From IMG/VR virus record IMGVR_UViG_3300036791_000637, positions 1 to 33,042 of that record: a DNA stretch of 33,042 nt. One strand, 5' to 3'. The notes under the pieces were generated by a model. The model did no database searches. It was not told the origin of the DNA and worked only from the letters and a program-made list of their open reading frames with translations. Position 1 is the first letter of the stretch; every line of letters begins with the position of its first letter. The DNA is from a virus. This document shows, piece by piece, positions 7,258-14,354 of the stretch. A program made the position numbers and the translations under genes.

Positions 7258-8175
7258 ATGCCCCAAAGCATTCGTAATCTAACGGCAGCATTTTCTACGG
7301 TAGCGGTCGCGCGCACGCCCCGGAGGAGCGAGCCTCCGGCGGCTCTGAATGAACATACGACTCGCATCAAAGAGTTAATCAAGACGGTCGCCACCAGTGC
7401 TATTGCACTTGGTGTCGAGTTGAAAACGGTACGCGATAGCCATTTCCCGATCTCTTTTACGACGTCGAAAAAGACTAAAGCCAAAGGCAAGACCAAAAGT
7501 GGCAAGACTTATCATCGACCGGGTTGGAAACAGTACCTCGAACAAAACTTCAAGATGACTATGGCGCGTGCGTGGGTACTGATCGAGATTGCTGATCGGT
7601 TTCGCTATAAGCAGATTAACTATAAATTGAGCGCCGGTGTGCTTCAAGCCTTATTGCCAAAAGACGTAACCGAAGAAATAGAACGAGCCATTGTCGAAGA
7701 GAACGAACGGATCGTCAAAGAGTCGGGCGGCAAGAAGAAGCTCACCGTTAAGAAGGCGCGTGCTCTGGTCAAGAAAAAACTACGCGAAGCGCGCGGCGAG
7801 AAAGAGACGGAAGAGCCGAAAGAAACCCTGCCGAAGCCGAAGGAAGCCAAGCGCATCGCCAGCGAGGCGCGCGAGCGTGGGCAGAACATCATGGTGCTGG
7901 CGTCCGACAATAACTACTACACCGGGGCCACCGACGAGGAAGCCGACGAGTACGCACAACGCCGCCACATCGTATTCGAAATCGAGCGAGTTATCGACTT
8001 CATCTGCAACCTATCGCTCACCCCGCACGAGCTTCTTAGCGACAGCTACGCCCCATTGCATCAACGCTGGTGGGTAACGGACCAGGGCGCGCGGGTCAGT
8101 GCTAAGGGGCATCACATTGCCGACGCCGCGCGTTGGCTTGCGGCCTTGAGTGCAGCGGTGGAGTCCATCAGATGA
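7258..8175 (+). CDS. DUF3102-like protein
   Basis: A 305-residue protein. Residues about 32-115 (TTRIKELIKTVATSAIALG, then GWKQYLEQNFKMTMARAWVL) resemble DUF3102, a helical domain often seen in plasmid and phage proteins related to ParB-type partition factors. A long Lys/Glu-rich linker follows (about 150-200), then a folded C-terminal part with many aromatic residues. DNA binding is a reasonable guess. AAGGA precedes the ATG at 7258. It lies 13 bases after the helicase gene and its stop overlaps the next start, so it is probably cotranscribed with the replication genes. Confidence 0.65.
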   Translation: MPQSIRNLTAAFSTVAVARTPRRSEPPAALNEHTTRIKELIKTVATSAIALGVELKTVRDSHFPISFTTSKKTKAKGKTKSGKTYHRPGWKQYLEQNFKMTMARAWVLIEIADRFRYKQINYKLSAGVLQALLPKDVTEEIERAIVEENERIVKESGGKKKLTVKKARALVKKKLREARGEKETEEPKETLPKPKEAKRIASEARERGQNIMVLASDNNYYTGATDEEADEYAQRRHIVFEIERVIDFICNLSLTPHELLSDSYAPLHQRWWVTDQGARVSAKGHHIADAARWLAALSAAVESIR

Positions 8176-8666
8176 GAGTCACGACGCCAAGGTTGCAACG
8201 CCTTGTGCAGCGTGTTCTTTCCAATGCAGCAGCAAGGTCGGGGCGAACAACGCTGCAAGGGGTCACCACCAGTGCGGTGACCTTCATTACGCGGAGCGGC
8301 GGCTATAGATCATTCGGTATATCCGACGCCGATATCCTTATGGCCCTGCGCCATGTGGTGCAGGCGGAAGCCAAGTTTCAAATGGACAAGGGACTGCCGC
8401 AAGCGGTGTTCGGTCGGGTATTGCCGAGCGCGCCGGCCCCGCTTGTGCAGCTATTACGCCGGCTGCCATCCTGGATCACGCTTGGCGACGGGGCTTACGC
8501 CGAGCGGGTAGAAACACTAGGGGCATCGCCGCAAGATTGGGAAGCCTACGCCAACCTCAAGCTCAAGAAGGCCGCCGAGACCATGCGAGCGGCTGACGTA
8601 CCGCAGGACGTGGCGCGCTTGCTGGCGGTGCATGGATACGCTTCGCTGCGAGACATTTTGACCTAA
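8172..8666 (+). CDS. Hypothetical protein between DUF3102-like and SNF2 genes
   Basis: A 164-residue protein starting at an ATGA overlap (8172); GGAG lies upstream. The frame is open to 8133, but that part lies in the preceding gene. It is basic at the N-terminus and otherwise helical, with no recognised motif. Its stop overlaps the next start by one base (TAATG), so translation is probably coupled with the SNF2 helicase. Confidence 0.65.
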   Translation: MRVTTPRLQRLVQRVLSNAAARSGRTTLQGVTTSAVTFITRSGGYRSFGISDADILMALRHVVQAEAKFQMDKGLPQAVFGRVLPSAPAPLVQLLRRLPSWITLGDGAYAERVETLGASPQDWEAYANLKLKKAAETMRAADVPQDVARLLAVHGYASLRDILT

Positions 8667-10417
8667 TGCCAATTCTAAGCCCGCTGGCCGTTAAGCATTA
8701 TCTGGCCCGCCCGTTCAATGACTGGCGCATCTATTTCAAGTTGACCGACGCAAAGCTCGACGCCTTGGGCCGGCGCTACCAATTCGACCCGGCGCATTGG
8801 CGCAGGCTCAAGCGGCACCAGAAAATCATGGCGTGCATCGGCGCACGCACCGGGCGGTTCTGCTTTTGGGCCGACACCGGCACCGGCAAGACCTATCTCA
8901 CCATGATGCTGGCCAAGCACTTCGAGCGCGCCCAGGGTGTCAAGCGTATCCTGGTGCTGGTGCAGGGCCGCGCCAACAAGGACGAGTGGGAACGCGAGAT
9001 AGACAAGCATATGCCGGATTTGAGCCGGCTGATATTGAAAGGAAGTTCGGCGCAAAAATGGGCGGCGTTGGAGACCACCGACGCCTTGCTGGTGATCGAC
9101 TCGTTCGGCGGGTTCATCCGCTTGGTATCGGAGATGGTGCCACATAAGAAAAAGCGAAGGCTTAAACTTACCCGCAGACTCGTAACCAAGGCGCTCGCAA
9201 CATTCGATGGGTTGGTGCTGGACGAGAGCCAGAACGTCAAGGGCCACGGCTCACTCACGTTCCGCGCCTGCCGGCAAATATCCAAGCACGCGGCCAAGAT
9301 CGTATTCGCGCTGTCCGGTACGCCGCACGGGCAGGACCCGACCGACCTTTGGAGCCAGTTCTATCTCATCGATGCCGGTGAGACACTGGGGCAGACGCTG
9401 GGGCTATTCCGGTCGGTGTTCTTTACCGAGAAGCTGAATTACTTCGGCGGGTTCGAGTATACATTCCAGCAGTCCAAGATCGGCCTGCTCAAGGACATCA
9501 TGGCCAACCGTTCGATCACCATCGAGGCGGATGCCGCCGACCTGCCGCCGCTCTCGCATATCCGCAAATACGCCTGGCTGCCGGAGGACGCCGGCACCTA
9601 TTATCAGGCCGCGCTCACTACGCTGCGCGCCCGCAAGTCGGTGCGCGAGTTGGAGAATGCGGTGCTGCGTATGCGGCAAATCTCATCCGGGTTCATCGGT
9701 TACGAGGACGACGAAACAGGGGAAAAATGCAAGTTTGCATTTCCCGAGAACCCGAAGCAGGAGTTATTGCTGTCGATCCTGCAAAGCATCGATCCGGTTT
9801 ACAAGACGGTGGTGTTCTATGAGTTTACGTGGAGCGCGTTACGGATTGCCGAGGAGTTGGCGCGGCTGCGCATTCCGTTCGTGCATCTTTACGGCGGGAC
9901 CAAGGACACCGCGCTGCCGCTGCGCGAGTTCGACAATGGCCTGCCTCGGGTCATGCTTTTGCAAAACAAATTCGGGGCCGGGCTCAATCTGCAACGAGCT
10001 AAGTATGGAATTTTTTACGAGACTCCGTTATCGTCCATCGTCCGCAAGCAATGCCGGCGACGGTTCGAGCGGCAAGAGTCCGAGCACCAACGGGTTTTCC
10101 TTTATGACCTGCTGGTGCGCGGGACGTTGGACGAGAAATTCCTGGACGGCGTGTTGGCCGGCGAGGACCTGATGAAGAAAATCATCGCGGGGAAAATGGA
10201 TGTCGATGACTACCGAGGACGCCAAGGTGAAGCTAACGGAGGAAGAGAAGCGCCGGCTGAAAGAGCGCTGGTTCGAGCTTCCGCTGGAGATGCGCCGCGC
10301 CTATTGGGCCGAGACCGATTACGGCAAGCACCCGGATTACCTCTCCCCGGGCTTAATCAAACGGCTGCGGATACATCCCCCGAAACGGAGCTAGGGCCGC
10401 CGTGGGACCCCGCGTGA
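8666..10417 (+). CDS. SNF2-type superfamily 2 helicase
   Basis: A 583-residue predicted DNA translocase. The first RecA-like domain has Walker A ADTGTGKT at 69-76, the DESQ box at 186-189 and SGTPHG motif III at 217-222. The second domain has FYEFTWSALRIAEEL at about 384-398, KFGAGLNLQRA at about 435-445 and motif VI CRRRFERQ at about 463-470. Phage SNF2-type enzymes are usually linked to replication, recombination or DNA remodelling. The helicase fold ends near residue 510. The remaining 73 residues overlap the gene at 10200-10394 in another frame and have the Arg/Ala/Gly/Pro composition of an out-of-frame translation, so the true protein may be shorter or carry a low-complexity tail. Confidence 0.88.
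   Translation: MPILSPLAVKHYLARPFNDWRIYFKLTDAKLDALGRRYQFDPAHWRRLKRHQKIMACIGARTGRFCFWADTGTGKTYLTMMLAKHFERAQGVKRILVLVQGRANKDEWEREIDKHMPDLSRLILKGSSAQKWAALETTDALLVIDSFGGFIRLVSEMVPHKKKRRLKLTRRLVTKALATFDGLVLDESQNVKGHGSLTFRACRQISKHAAKIVFALSGTPHGQDPTDLWSQFYLIDAGETLGQTLGLFRSVFFTEKLNYFGGFEYTFQQSKIGLLKDIMANRSITIEADAADLPPLSHIRKYAWLPEDAGTYYQAALTTLRARKSVRELENAVLRMRQISSGFIGYEDDETGEKCKFAFPENPKQELLLSILQSIDPVYKTVVFYEFTWSALRIAEELARLRIPFVHLYGGTKDTALPLREFDNGLPRVMLLQNKFGAGLNLQRAKYGIFYETPLSSIVRKQCRRRFERQESEHQRVFLYDLLVRGTLDEKFLDGVLAGEDLMKKIIAGKMDVDDYRGRQGEANGGREAPAERALVRASAGDAPRLLGRDRLRQAPGLPLPGLNQTAADTSPETELGPPWDPA
10200..10394 (+). CDS. Small charged protein overlapping the SNF2 gene
   Basis: A 64-residue protein in a different frame from the end of the SNF2 helicase. 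Its composition is protein-like: a charged helix (KLTEEEKRRLKERWFELP), aromatics, and a C-terminal KRLRIHPPKR. This looks more natural than the SNF2 frame over the same bases, so I think this one is real. A second in-frame ATG lies at 10206. It is the last gene before the terminator at 10414-10447. Confidence 0.6.
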   Translation: MSMTTEDAKVKLTEEEKRRLKERWFELPLEMRRAYWAETDYGKHPDYLSPGLIKRLRIHPPKRS

Positions 10418-10447
10418 GGCTCAATAAGAGCCTCGCTGGCGCGTTTT
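10414..10447 (+). terminator. Intrinsic-type terminator ending the rightward helicase operon
   Basis: GAGGCTC (10416-10422) pairs with GAGCCTC (10428-10434) around an AATAA loop. A G-U and a G-C pair extend the stem to 9 bp, and TTTT follows seven bases later at 10444-10447. It lies between convergent operons. The short T-run at a distance makes it a moderate rather than strong terminator. The last SNF2-frame stop falls inside it. Confidence 0.5.
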
Positions 10448-10528
10448 GGAGGGTGGGGTGGGGCTTACCCTAGCGTCCGCCTGCTCAAAACGCCTGGGAC
10501 GGCAATCTGCAGAAACGCATAGGTTGCG

Positions 10529-10843
10529 TCAGGGTCTCCATACATCCAATTCGATCCGTTGCCGCCGCCCGCCGCCGCCTTGCAGCACCGCGCGGTAGCG
10601 CACCACGTCCCTGTTGGCTCCAACCCGGCCAATGGACAAGCATCTGCCGTATGAGCCGAATAGCTTGAGCGCCAGCCGATGCGCGAACCGCCGCCCCGCG
10701 TCGTCAATGGTGCGCACGCGGCCAGCCCGTATGCCGGCCATGCCGGGAGTTCGATAGAACGCGTCGGGCCGATTGCGATACGGATTGGTCGTTACCCAGG
10801 CGCTGCGCCGAGCGGGTTTCAATAGTCCGATATCACTTTGCAT
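10529..10843 (-). CDS. Hypothetical basic protein, last gene of the leftward operon
   Basis: A 104-residue Arg-rich protein starting at ATG 10843, overlapping the peptidase gene by 11 bases. Segments such as RTIDDAGRRFAHRLALKLFG and NRDVVRYRAVLQGGGG read as normal coding sequence. The open frame extends upstream to 10987, but that part overlaps the peptidase. A competing frame at 10465-10707 is less likely because it has no coupled start. No family recognised. Confidence 0.5.
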   Translation of the reverse strand: MQSDIGLLKPARRSAWVTTNPYRNRPDAFYRTPGMAGIRAGRVRTIDDAGRRFAHRLALKLFGSYGRCLSIGRVGANRDVVRYRAVLQGGGGRRQRIELDVWRP

Positions 10844-11315
10844 ACATCGCATCCAAAATTTGCATCGGCTTGAGCCGCTTGTGTTTATATAAGAGCTTCG
10901 CAACCCGGTCGATAGCGCCCCAGTTCTTATCAACGAGATGCCCCGCGCGGGTAGCGCACTGCTTCCAAACCACGCGCGCCTCGGCATCCTTGAGCCGGTT
11001 CTCCGCGAAGTCGTGCTGGATGCGGGTGAAGTCGCTGGTTGCCCCGTGCATTGTTAGTTCATCGCAAATGCCGCCCAGGTGCTGCTCCTCGGCGGCAATG
11101 CCCGCAAACCGCACTGTTGTGCGGTCCAGCAAATGCGCCTCCGAGTGGTCGATCCAGGTGGTGCCGCCGCCGCGCTTATGATTGCGGATGGTTACGCCAC
11201 CAACCGGCAGGCCCAACTCCAATGCGATGACGGCGTGGCCGGCCTCATGATAGGCGGTCTCGACCATCTCCCGCTTGGTGCGGCGGTAGCGCTTCGTTAG
11301 CTTCTTCCGTTTCAT
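10833..11315 (-). CDS. Stand-alone M41 (FtsH-type) metallopeptidase domain
   Basis: A 160-residue predicted zinc protease. AYHEAGHAVIALELGLPV (about 21-38) gives the HEXXH zinc site H23/E24/H27. RFAGIAAEEQHLGG (about 69-82) matches the conserved helix after the active site in FtsH, and GATSDF (91-96) supplies D95 at the position of FtsH's third zinc ligand. All catalytic residues are therefore present, but there is no AAA+ ATPase domain and no membrane segment, unlike FtsH (over 600 residues). It could process a specific small substrate rather than unfold proteins. It starts at 11315 with a one-base overlap with the zinc-ribbon gene, inside the amidoligase operon. The fold assignment is firm; the substrate is unknown. 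Confidence 0.8.
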   Translation of the reverse strand: MKRKKLTKRYRRTKREMVETAYHEAGHAVIALELGLPVGGVTIRNHKRGGGTTWIDHSEAHLLDRTTVRFAGIAAEEQHLGGICDELTMHGATSDFTRIQHDFAENRLKDAEARVVWKQCATRAGHLVDKNWGAIDRVAKLLYKHKRLKPMQILDAMYAK

Positions 11316-11650
11316 TAGTGCATTCCCTTCTTGCGAAGCATATCCGCGATCACCTTGTCGAGCAGGGCGTCCGCATTGGCGGTTGGCCCGAGCGTCATGA
11401 TCACCGCGAAATTGCACCCGCTCTTGACCAGATCGGTAATGTGACCGCAACCCTTGCTGCCCTCGACCTCGTCGCAGCGGCCTTGCGTGGTCCAGTGGTT
11501 CGGTTCGCCGGAGAGCCGCGCGCCGCAGCCGGCGCAGGTCCACTTTTGATAGATGAGCGAGCCGACCCGGCGATGCCCCTGCGCCTGCTCGAACGCTTCC
11601 GTAAACGGGAAGTCGTCGTACTTGATCTTAGGCCGTTTCTTAGAAGTCAC
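11315..11650 (-). CDS. Zinc-ribbon hypothetical protein
   Basis: A 111-residue protein. CAGC (39-42) with C59 and C68/H70 forms a probable zinc-binding site. The N-terminus is charged and the C-terminus helical (ADALLDKVIADMLRKK). GTG 11650 is chosen because a strong GGAGAGGA ribosome binding site precedes it; the frame is open to 11704. The gene overlaps the upstream 56-residue gene by 11 bases and ends at the peptidase start. It could be an adaptor or regulator of the operon; no specific family recognised. Confidence 0.65.
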   Translation of the reverse strand: MTSKKRPKIKYDDFPFTEAFEQAQGHRRVGSLIYQKWTCAGCGARLSGEPNHWTTQGRCDEVEGSKGCGHITDLVKSGCNFAVIMTLGPTANADALLDKVIADMLRKKGMH

Positions 11651-11810
11651 TGGCGTCCTCTCCTGCGTGTAGCTCGCGGTGCTCGCGCGCAAGCTGGTCG
11701 GCAAGGTCCTGTAGCAACCCGGCGTCGTCGTTCTCCGGCGACCGCAGATTGGCCTGCTCGCGCATCAGCCGCACGATCTCCGCAACTGACATAATCATTT
11801 GGCGTTCCAT
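11640..11810 (-). CDS. Small hypothetical protein in the amidoligase operon
   Basis: A 56-residue acidic protein starting MERQMIMSVAEIVRLMREQA, predicted helical. Its ATG at 11810 follows the stop of the GGCT gene with no gap, and its end overlaps the zinc-ribbon gene. A small, acidic, helical protein made next to an amidoligase and a GGCT could be a modification substrate, but this is only a hypothesis. Confidence 0.6.
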   Translation of the reverse strand: MERQMIMSVAEIVRLMREQANLRSPENDDAGLLQDLADQLAREHRELHAGEDASDF

Positions 11811-12698
11811 TTACCGACTCCTGTTGTTAAAGTCATCATCGAACAGATTGCGGCGAGTCCATTTGCCGGGCGGGGCAAGGTTGGGGTCGCGGGCTTCCAG
11901 CTCTGCCTCGCGCTCGCGCTCGCGCCTAGCCGACTCGCGCCGATAGTCGTCAATGGTCATGCGCTTGAACGTCGAGCCGTTGGCCGGCTTCGGCGCGGTC
12001 TTGATCGGTTGCTCCGCCTCCTCGGCATAGTCGAGCAGCGTTACCTCGGGGATCGGATGATAGAGCGCGGCCTCGGCTTGCTGCTTGAGCCTATCGTCGG
12101 TGCGTTGCTCCATGACCTCGCGCGGCATCGCCACCAGCTTGGCCTGGTTGGTCGAGTTGCGCTGCCGCCGCCGCCGCGCGATGGTTTGTTCGGACGGGGT
12201 CTTGGACTCGTAGGAATGCTTGATGGCCTCCCGCAGGTAGGACAAGTCCAACTCAAAATGCCGGTAGCCATCCGCGATGATCGATGCGTACCAAGCCGAT
12301 GGCGGCTGCACGCCCTCGCGGTCCACCATCAAATAGATGAGCGCCTTGTGCTCCGTCCCTTTGATGTCAATCTCATACTTGCCATAGAAAGTCGGGTAGC
12401 CCTCGTAACGGTCCAGGGCCTCCTCGTCCTTTTCATCGATATCCCACAAGCCAACCGGCACCTGTCCATCGACATCGTGCTGTAAATCGGCAACGCCGCG
12501 AAACACCAGCTTGCACTCGGTTAGGATAATGGAGCCGACCGGCTTGGCATTGGGGCAACGCTCCGCCATTTTCTTGCGGTGCAGGTTGGACCCGTAGGCA
12601 ACATAAAGCTTCCGACCGGGAGCCGGCGCGGCGAGATTGAGCCCGCCGACCTTTACGGTCTTAGCCTTGTGCTTATGCTTCTTCTTAGCCACAGTCAT
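11811..12698 (-). CDS. Gamma-glutamylcyclotransferase-like protein with C-terminal extension
   Basis: A 295-residue protein. The GGCT/AIG2-like fold occupies about residues 28-165, with the YGSNL nucleotide-loop-like motif at 35-39 and the putative catalytic Glu at E99 in LDRYEG. GGCT enzymes release 5-oxoproline from gamma-glutamyl amines or peptides. The last 130 residues are a charged, arginine-rich helical extension (about 170-295) not found in the basic fold. The family is known to sit next to amidoligases in bacteria and phages, as it does here. It starts at ATG 12698 with a 14-base overlap with the 80-residue gene upstream and abuts the next gene. The product is probably cytoplasmic; its substrate is unknown. 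Confidence 0.82.
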   Translation of the reverse strand: MTVAKKKHKHKAKTVKVGGLNLAAPAPGRKLYVAYGSNLHRKKMAERCPNAKPVGSIILTECKLVFRGVADLQHDVDGQVPVGLWDIDEKDEEALDRYEGYPTFYGKYEIDIKGTEHKALIYLMVDREGVQPPSAWYASIIADGYRHFELDLSYLREAIKHSYESKTPSEQTIARRRRQRNSTNQAKLVAMPREVMEQRTDDRLKQQAEAALYHPIPEVTLLDYAEEAEQPIKTAPKPANGSTFKRMTIDDYRRESARREREREAELEARDPNLAPPGKWTRRNLFDDDFNNRSR

Positions 12699-12927
12699 TC
12701 TCCACTTGTATCATGCCTGTGCGTATTAAGCCACGCACAAATGCATCCGGCGACCTTGTATCAATCCGCGCGTCCCGCTTCCAAAGGCGTGCTCGCAGGG
12801 CCATCTCGCGCATGAATTCTCCGCGCGTCTTGGCGTGTTGGTAGGAGGTAGCGCGGAGTTGGCGAACCAAGTCATCCGCGTTCCGAGCGTCGAACCGCCC
12901 GCCGTCCAGAGTCTTGTACCGTGTCAT
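12685..12927 (-). CDS. Small amidoligase-operon protein
   Basis: An 80-residue protein starting MTRYKTLDGGRFDARNADDL and continuing with a helical core (VRQLRATSYQHAKTRGEFM). I have the impression that similar small proteins (YKTLDG...DLVRQLR) accompany amidoligases elsewhere, but I cannot verify this. ATG 12927 is preferred over 12939 because GGAG lies six bases upstream of it. The longer form would overlap the amidoligase stop by one base. It is a candidate partner or substrate of the amidoligase. Confidence 0.65.
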   Translation of the reverse strand: MTRYKTLDGGRFDARNADDLVRQLRATSYQHAKTRGEFMREMALRARLWKRDARIDTRSPDAFVRGLIRTGMIQVENDCG

Positions 12928-12938
12928 TTCATTCTCCA

Positions 12939-14162
12939 TTAGAACGGGGTCGGTTCGTTCGGGTTAGTAGCCGGGATGCCGGGAAGCGGGTCGATACCGG
13001 GCCGCGCGAAAGGCGGCGGGGCAGGCCGCGCAATGTTGGCTGCAATCGGAGCCGCGAGTTGTTGGACCCGCTCTGCCCAGAACCGCTTTTCCTCGTCGGT
13101 CATTCCAAGCCTATCGGCCAATTGCTCCCAGGACTCCGGCTTTTGCGGGATATTGGCCGCCGCCGCAACCATCTGCGGAGTAACCGCCATCCCGAAATAA
13201 CGCAGGATGCGCCGCCGCCGTCCTGAGTAGTGCGAAAGGGTTGCGCCCTCGCGCACTTGTTCGGTACGCAACGTGATGCCCATCTTGCGCGCCATGCCGG
13301 GGACCGTGATAGCCGACCAGCCGGTAGCCGCAAGCAGTTCGGCCTCGGTTGCGCCTTCGGGGCGCGTCAATAACTCGTAGACCCTGTAAGTCTTGGTGCC
13401 GGGGCGAACCGCCGCCGTCCGTTGCACATGTTGAACCTGCGCCGCCGATATCGGATAATCGGCCTCGTTCTCCGCCATGCGGATGTAGCGCTGGCACAAC
13501 GCGATCCAGTTCTTGATCTTGGCGAATTCGATGGTGCCGCCATGATGCCGGAATTCCACCGTGCCTTTATGCACAACGGGCTCAAAGTTGATTTTATGGA
13601 ACTTGGCCGCCGATGCGCGCGATGCCTCCAAGAATACCCGCCCGATGGCGGATGCATCTTGCGCATGCGCTAACCGCTCGACGTTGAGATTGGCAACCGA
13701 GCAAGCGTAACCGTTGCCGCCGCGTACGCCGCGCCGCGAGCGCGCCATTGCCAAGTCAAGCAAGGACTCGGTCTGCGCGTAGAACAACGCCAGCCGGCGC
13801 AAGGCGTGAAACGGCACCGGCGTTGGCCGCCGCACATCGATATGGACGTGCAAGCCGCAAGAGGGGTGAATGGTAAATTCCATCTGCTCAAGAACTTGGC
13901 AGACCTTTTCGATCTCGTTCAAGCCCTCTTGCCCGAGCAGGATCGGGCCGCGTATTTCTACGCCCTCGCCCATGCGCCCGCCGGAGATAGAGTTATCCGT
14001 GGTAAGGCCCCACTTGGTGGTATCGTGCTCGCCATACGATTGGACGACCGCTTGATGCCGCAAGCCGGCGCGATTGAGCGCCTGCGCAAGCGTATGGCGA
14101 TTGCCCGACGTTTGGATGCACTCAATCTCTATACCGTAAGTGCGGGTAAAGTCGAAAGCCAC
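12939..14162 (-). CDS. Amidoligase (Amidoligase_2 family) fused to a DUF3489-like winged helix
   Basis: A 407-residue protein. The N-terminal 230 residues match the glutamine-synthetase-like amidoligase family: GIEIEC (10-15), GEGVEIRGPIL (66-76), CGLHVHID (102-109) and TVEFRHHGGT (201-210), which supply the predicted metal- and ATP-binding acidic and His residues. Such enzymes are predicted to join a carboxylate to an amine using ATP. Residues about 258-305 (VYELLTRPEGATEAELLAAT, then GW and TVPGM) resemble DUF3489, a DNA-binding-type winged helix. The C-terminus is Pro/Ala-rich. GTG 14162 has a strong GGGAGG site five bases upstream. This first gene of the leftward operon is served by the promoter at 14192-14220. 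The substrate is unknown. Confidence 0.85.
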   Translation of the reverse strand: MAFDFTRTYGIEIECIQTSGNRHTLAQALNRAGLRHQAVVQSYGEHDTTKWGLTTDNSISGGRMGEGVEIRGPILLGQEGLNEIEKVCQVLEQMEFTIHPSCGLHVHIDVRRPTPVPFHALRRLALFYAQTESLLDLAMARSRRGVRGGNGYACSVANLNVERLAHAQDASAIGRVFLEASRASAAKFHKINFEPVVHKGTVEFRHHGGTIEFAKIKNWIALCQRYIRMAENEADYPISAAQVQHVQRTAAVRPGTKTYRVYELLTRPEGATEAELLAATGWSAITVPGMARKMGITLRTEQVREGATLSHYSGRRRRILRYFGMAVTPQMVAAAANIPQKPESWEQLADRLGMTDEEKRFWAERVQQLAAPIAANIARPAPPPFARPGIDPLPGIPATNPNEPTPF

Positions 14163-14191
14163 AATGGCCTCCCTTTCGTTTCGATACCGGC

Positions 14192-14220
14192 AACATAAGG
14201 GAGGGCCGCTAGATTGTCAA
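14192..14220 (-). promoter_or_regulatory. Promoter of the leftward amidoligase operon
   Basis: On the minus strand, TTGACA (14220-14215) and TATGTT (14197-14192) are separated by exactly 17 bases. The -10 box lies 30 bases upstream of the GTG of the amidoligase gene, with its strong ribosome binding site in between. The -35 box is perfect, the -10 matches four of six. Confidence 0.65.
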
Positions 14221-14242
14221 TACCTTTTTGAGCTTTAATACC

Positions 14243-14258
14243 CCTTTGAAATCAAAGG
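14243..14258. promoter_or_regulatory. Palindromic operator midway between divergent promoters
   Basis: CCTTTGAAATCAAAGG: CCTTTGA and its reverse complement TCAAAGG around AA. The centre (14250) lies 33 bases from one -35 box and 32 from the other, in an AT-rich stretch. A dimeric regulator binding here could act on both operons. The surrounding ATTGTCAA/TTGACAAT pair (14213-14220, 14280-14287) makes the whole region an extended inverted repeat. Confidence 0.55.
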
Positions 14259-14279
14259 CTTATTTATTTACATATCCCC

Positions 14280-14308
14280 TTGACAATAGGAGAGGGGCAC
14301 GCTATGTA
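14280..14308 (+). promoter_or_regulatory. Promoter of the rightward tRNA/small-gene operon
   Basis: TTGACA (14280-14285), 17 bases, then TATGTA (14303-14308). The geometry mirrors the leftward promoter, although the -10 matches consensus at only three positions. It would drive the tRNA-Arg gene and the small-gene block that follows. Confidence 0.55.
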
Positions 14309-14354
14309 TTGGGCCAAGGTTAAGGAAAGCCTACCGAATTACCCGTTAACGTGA

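Noticed and set aside
10441-10493. GCGTTTTG / CAAAACGC inverted repeat with a 37-base loop in the convergent intergenic region
   Set aside because: The loop is too long and the arms too short to call a terminator for the leftward operon; I keep only the 10414-10447 hairpin.
14304-14354. 16-codon leader peptide frame behind a GGAGAGG site after the rightward promoter
   Set aside because: Its ATG overlaps the predicted -10 box, so a transcript from that promoter would lack the start. No second line of evidence.
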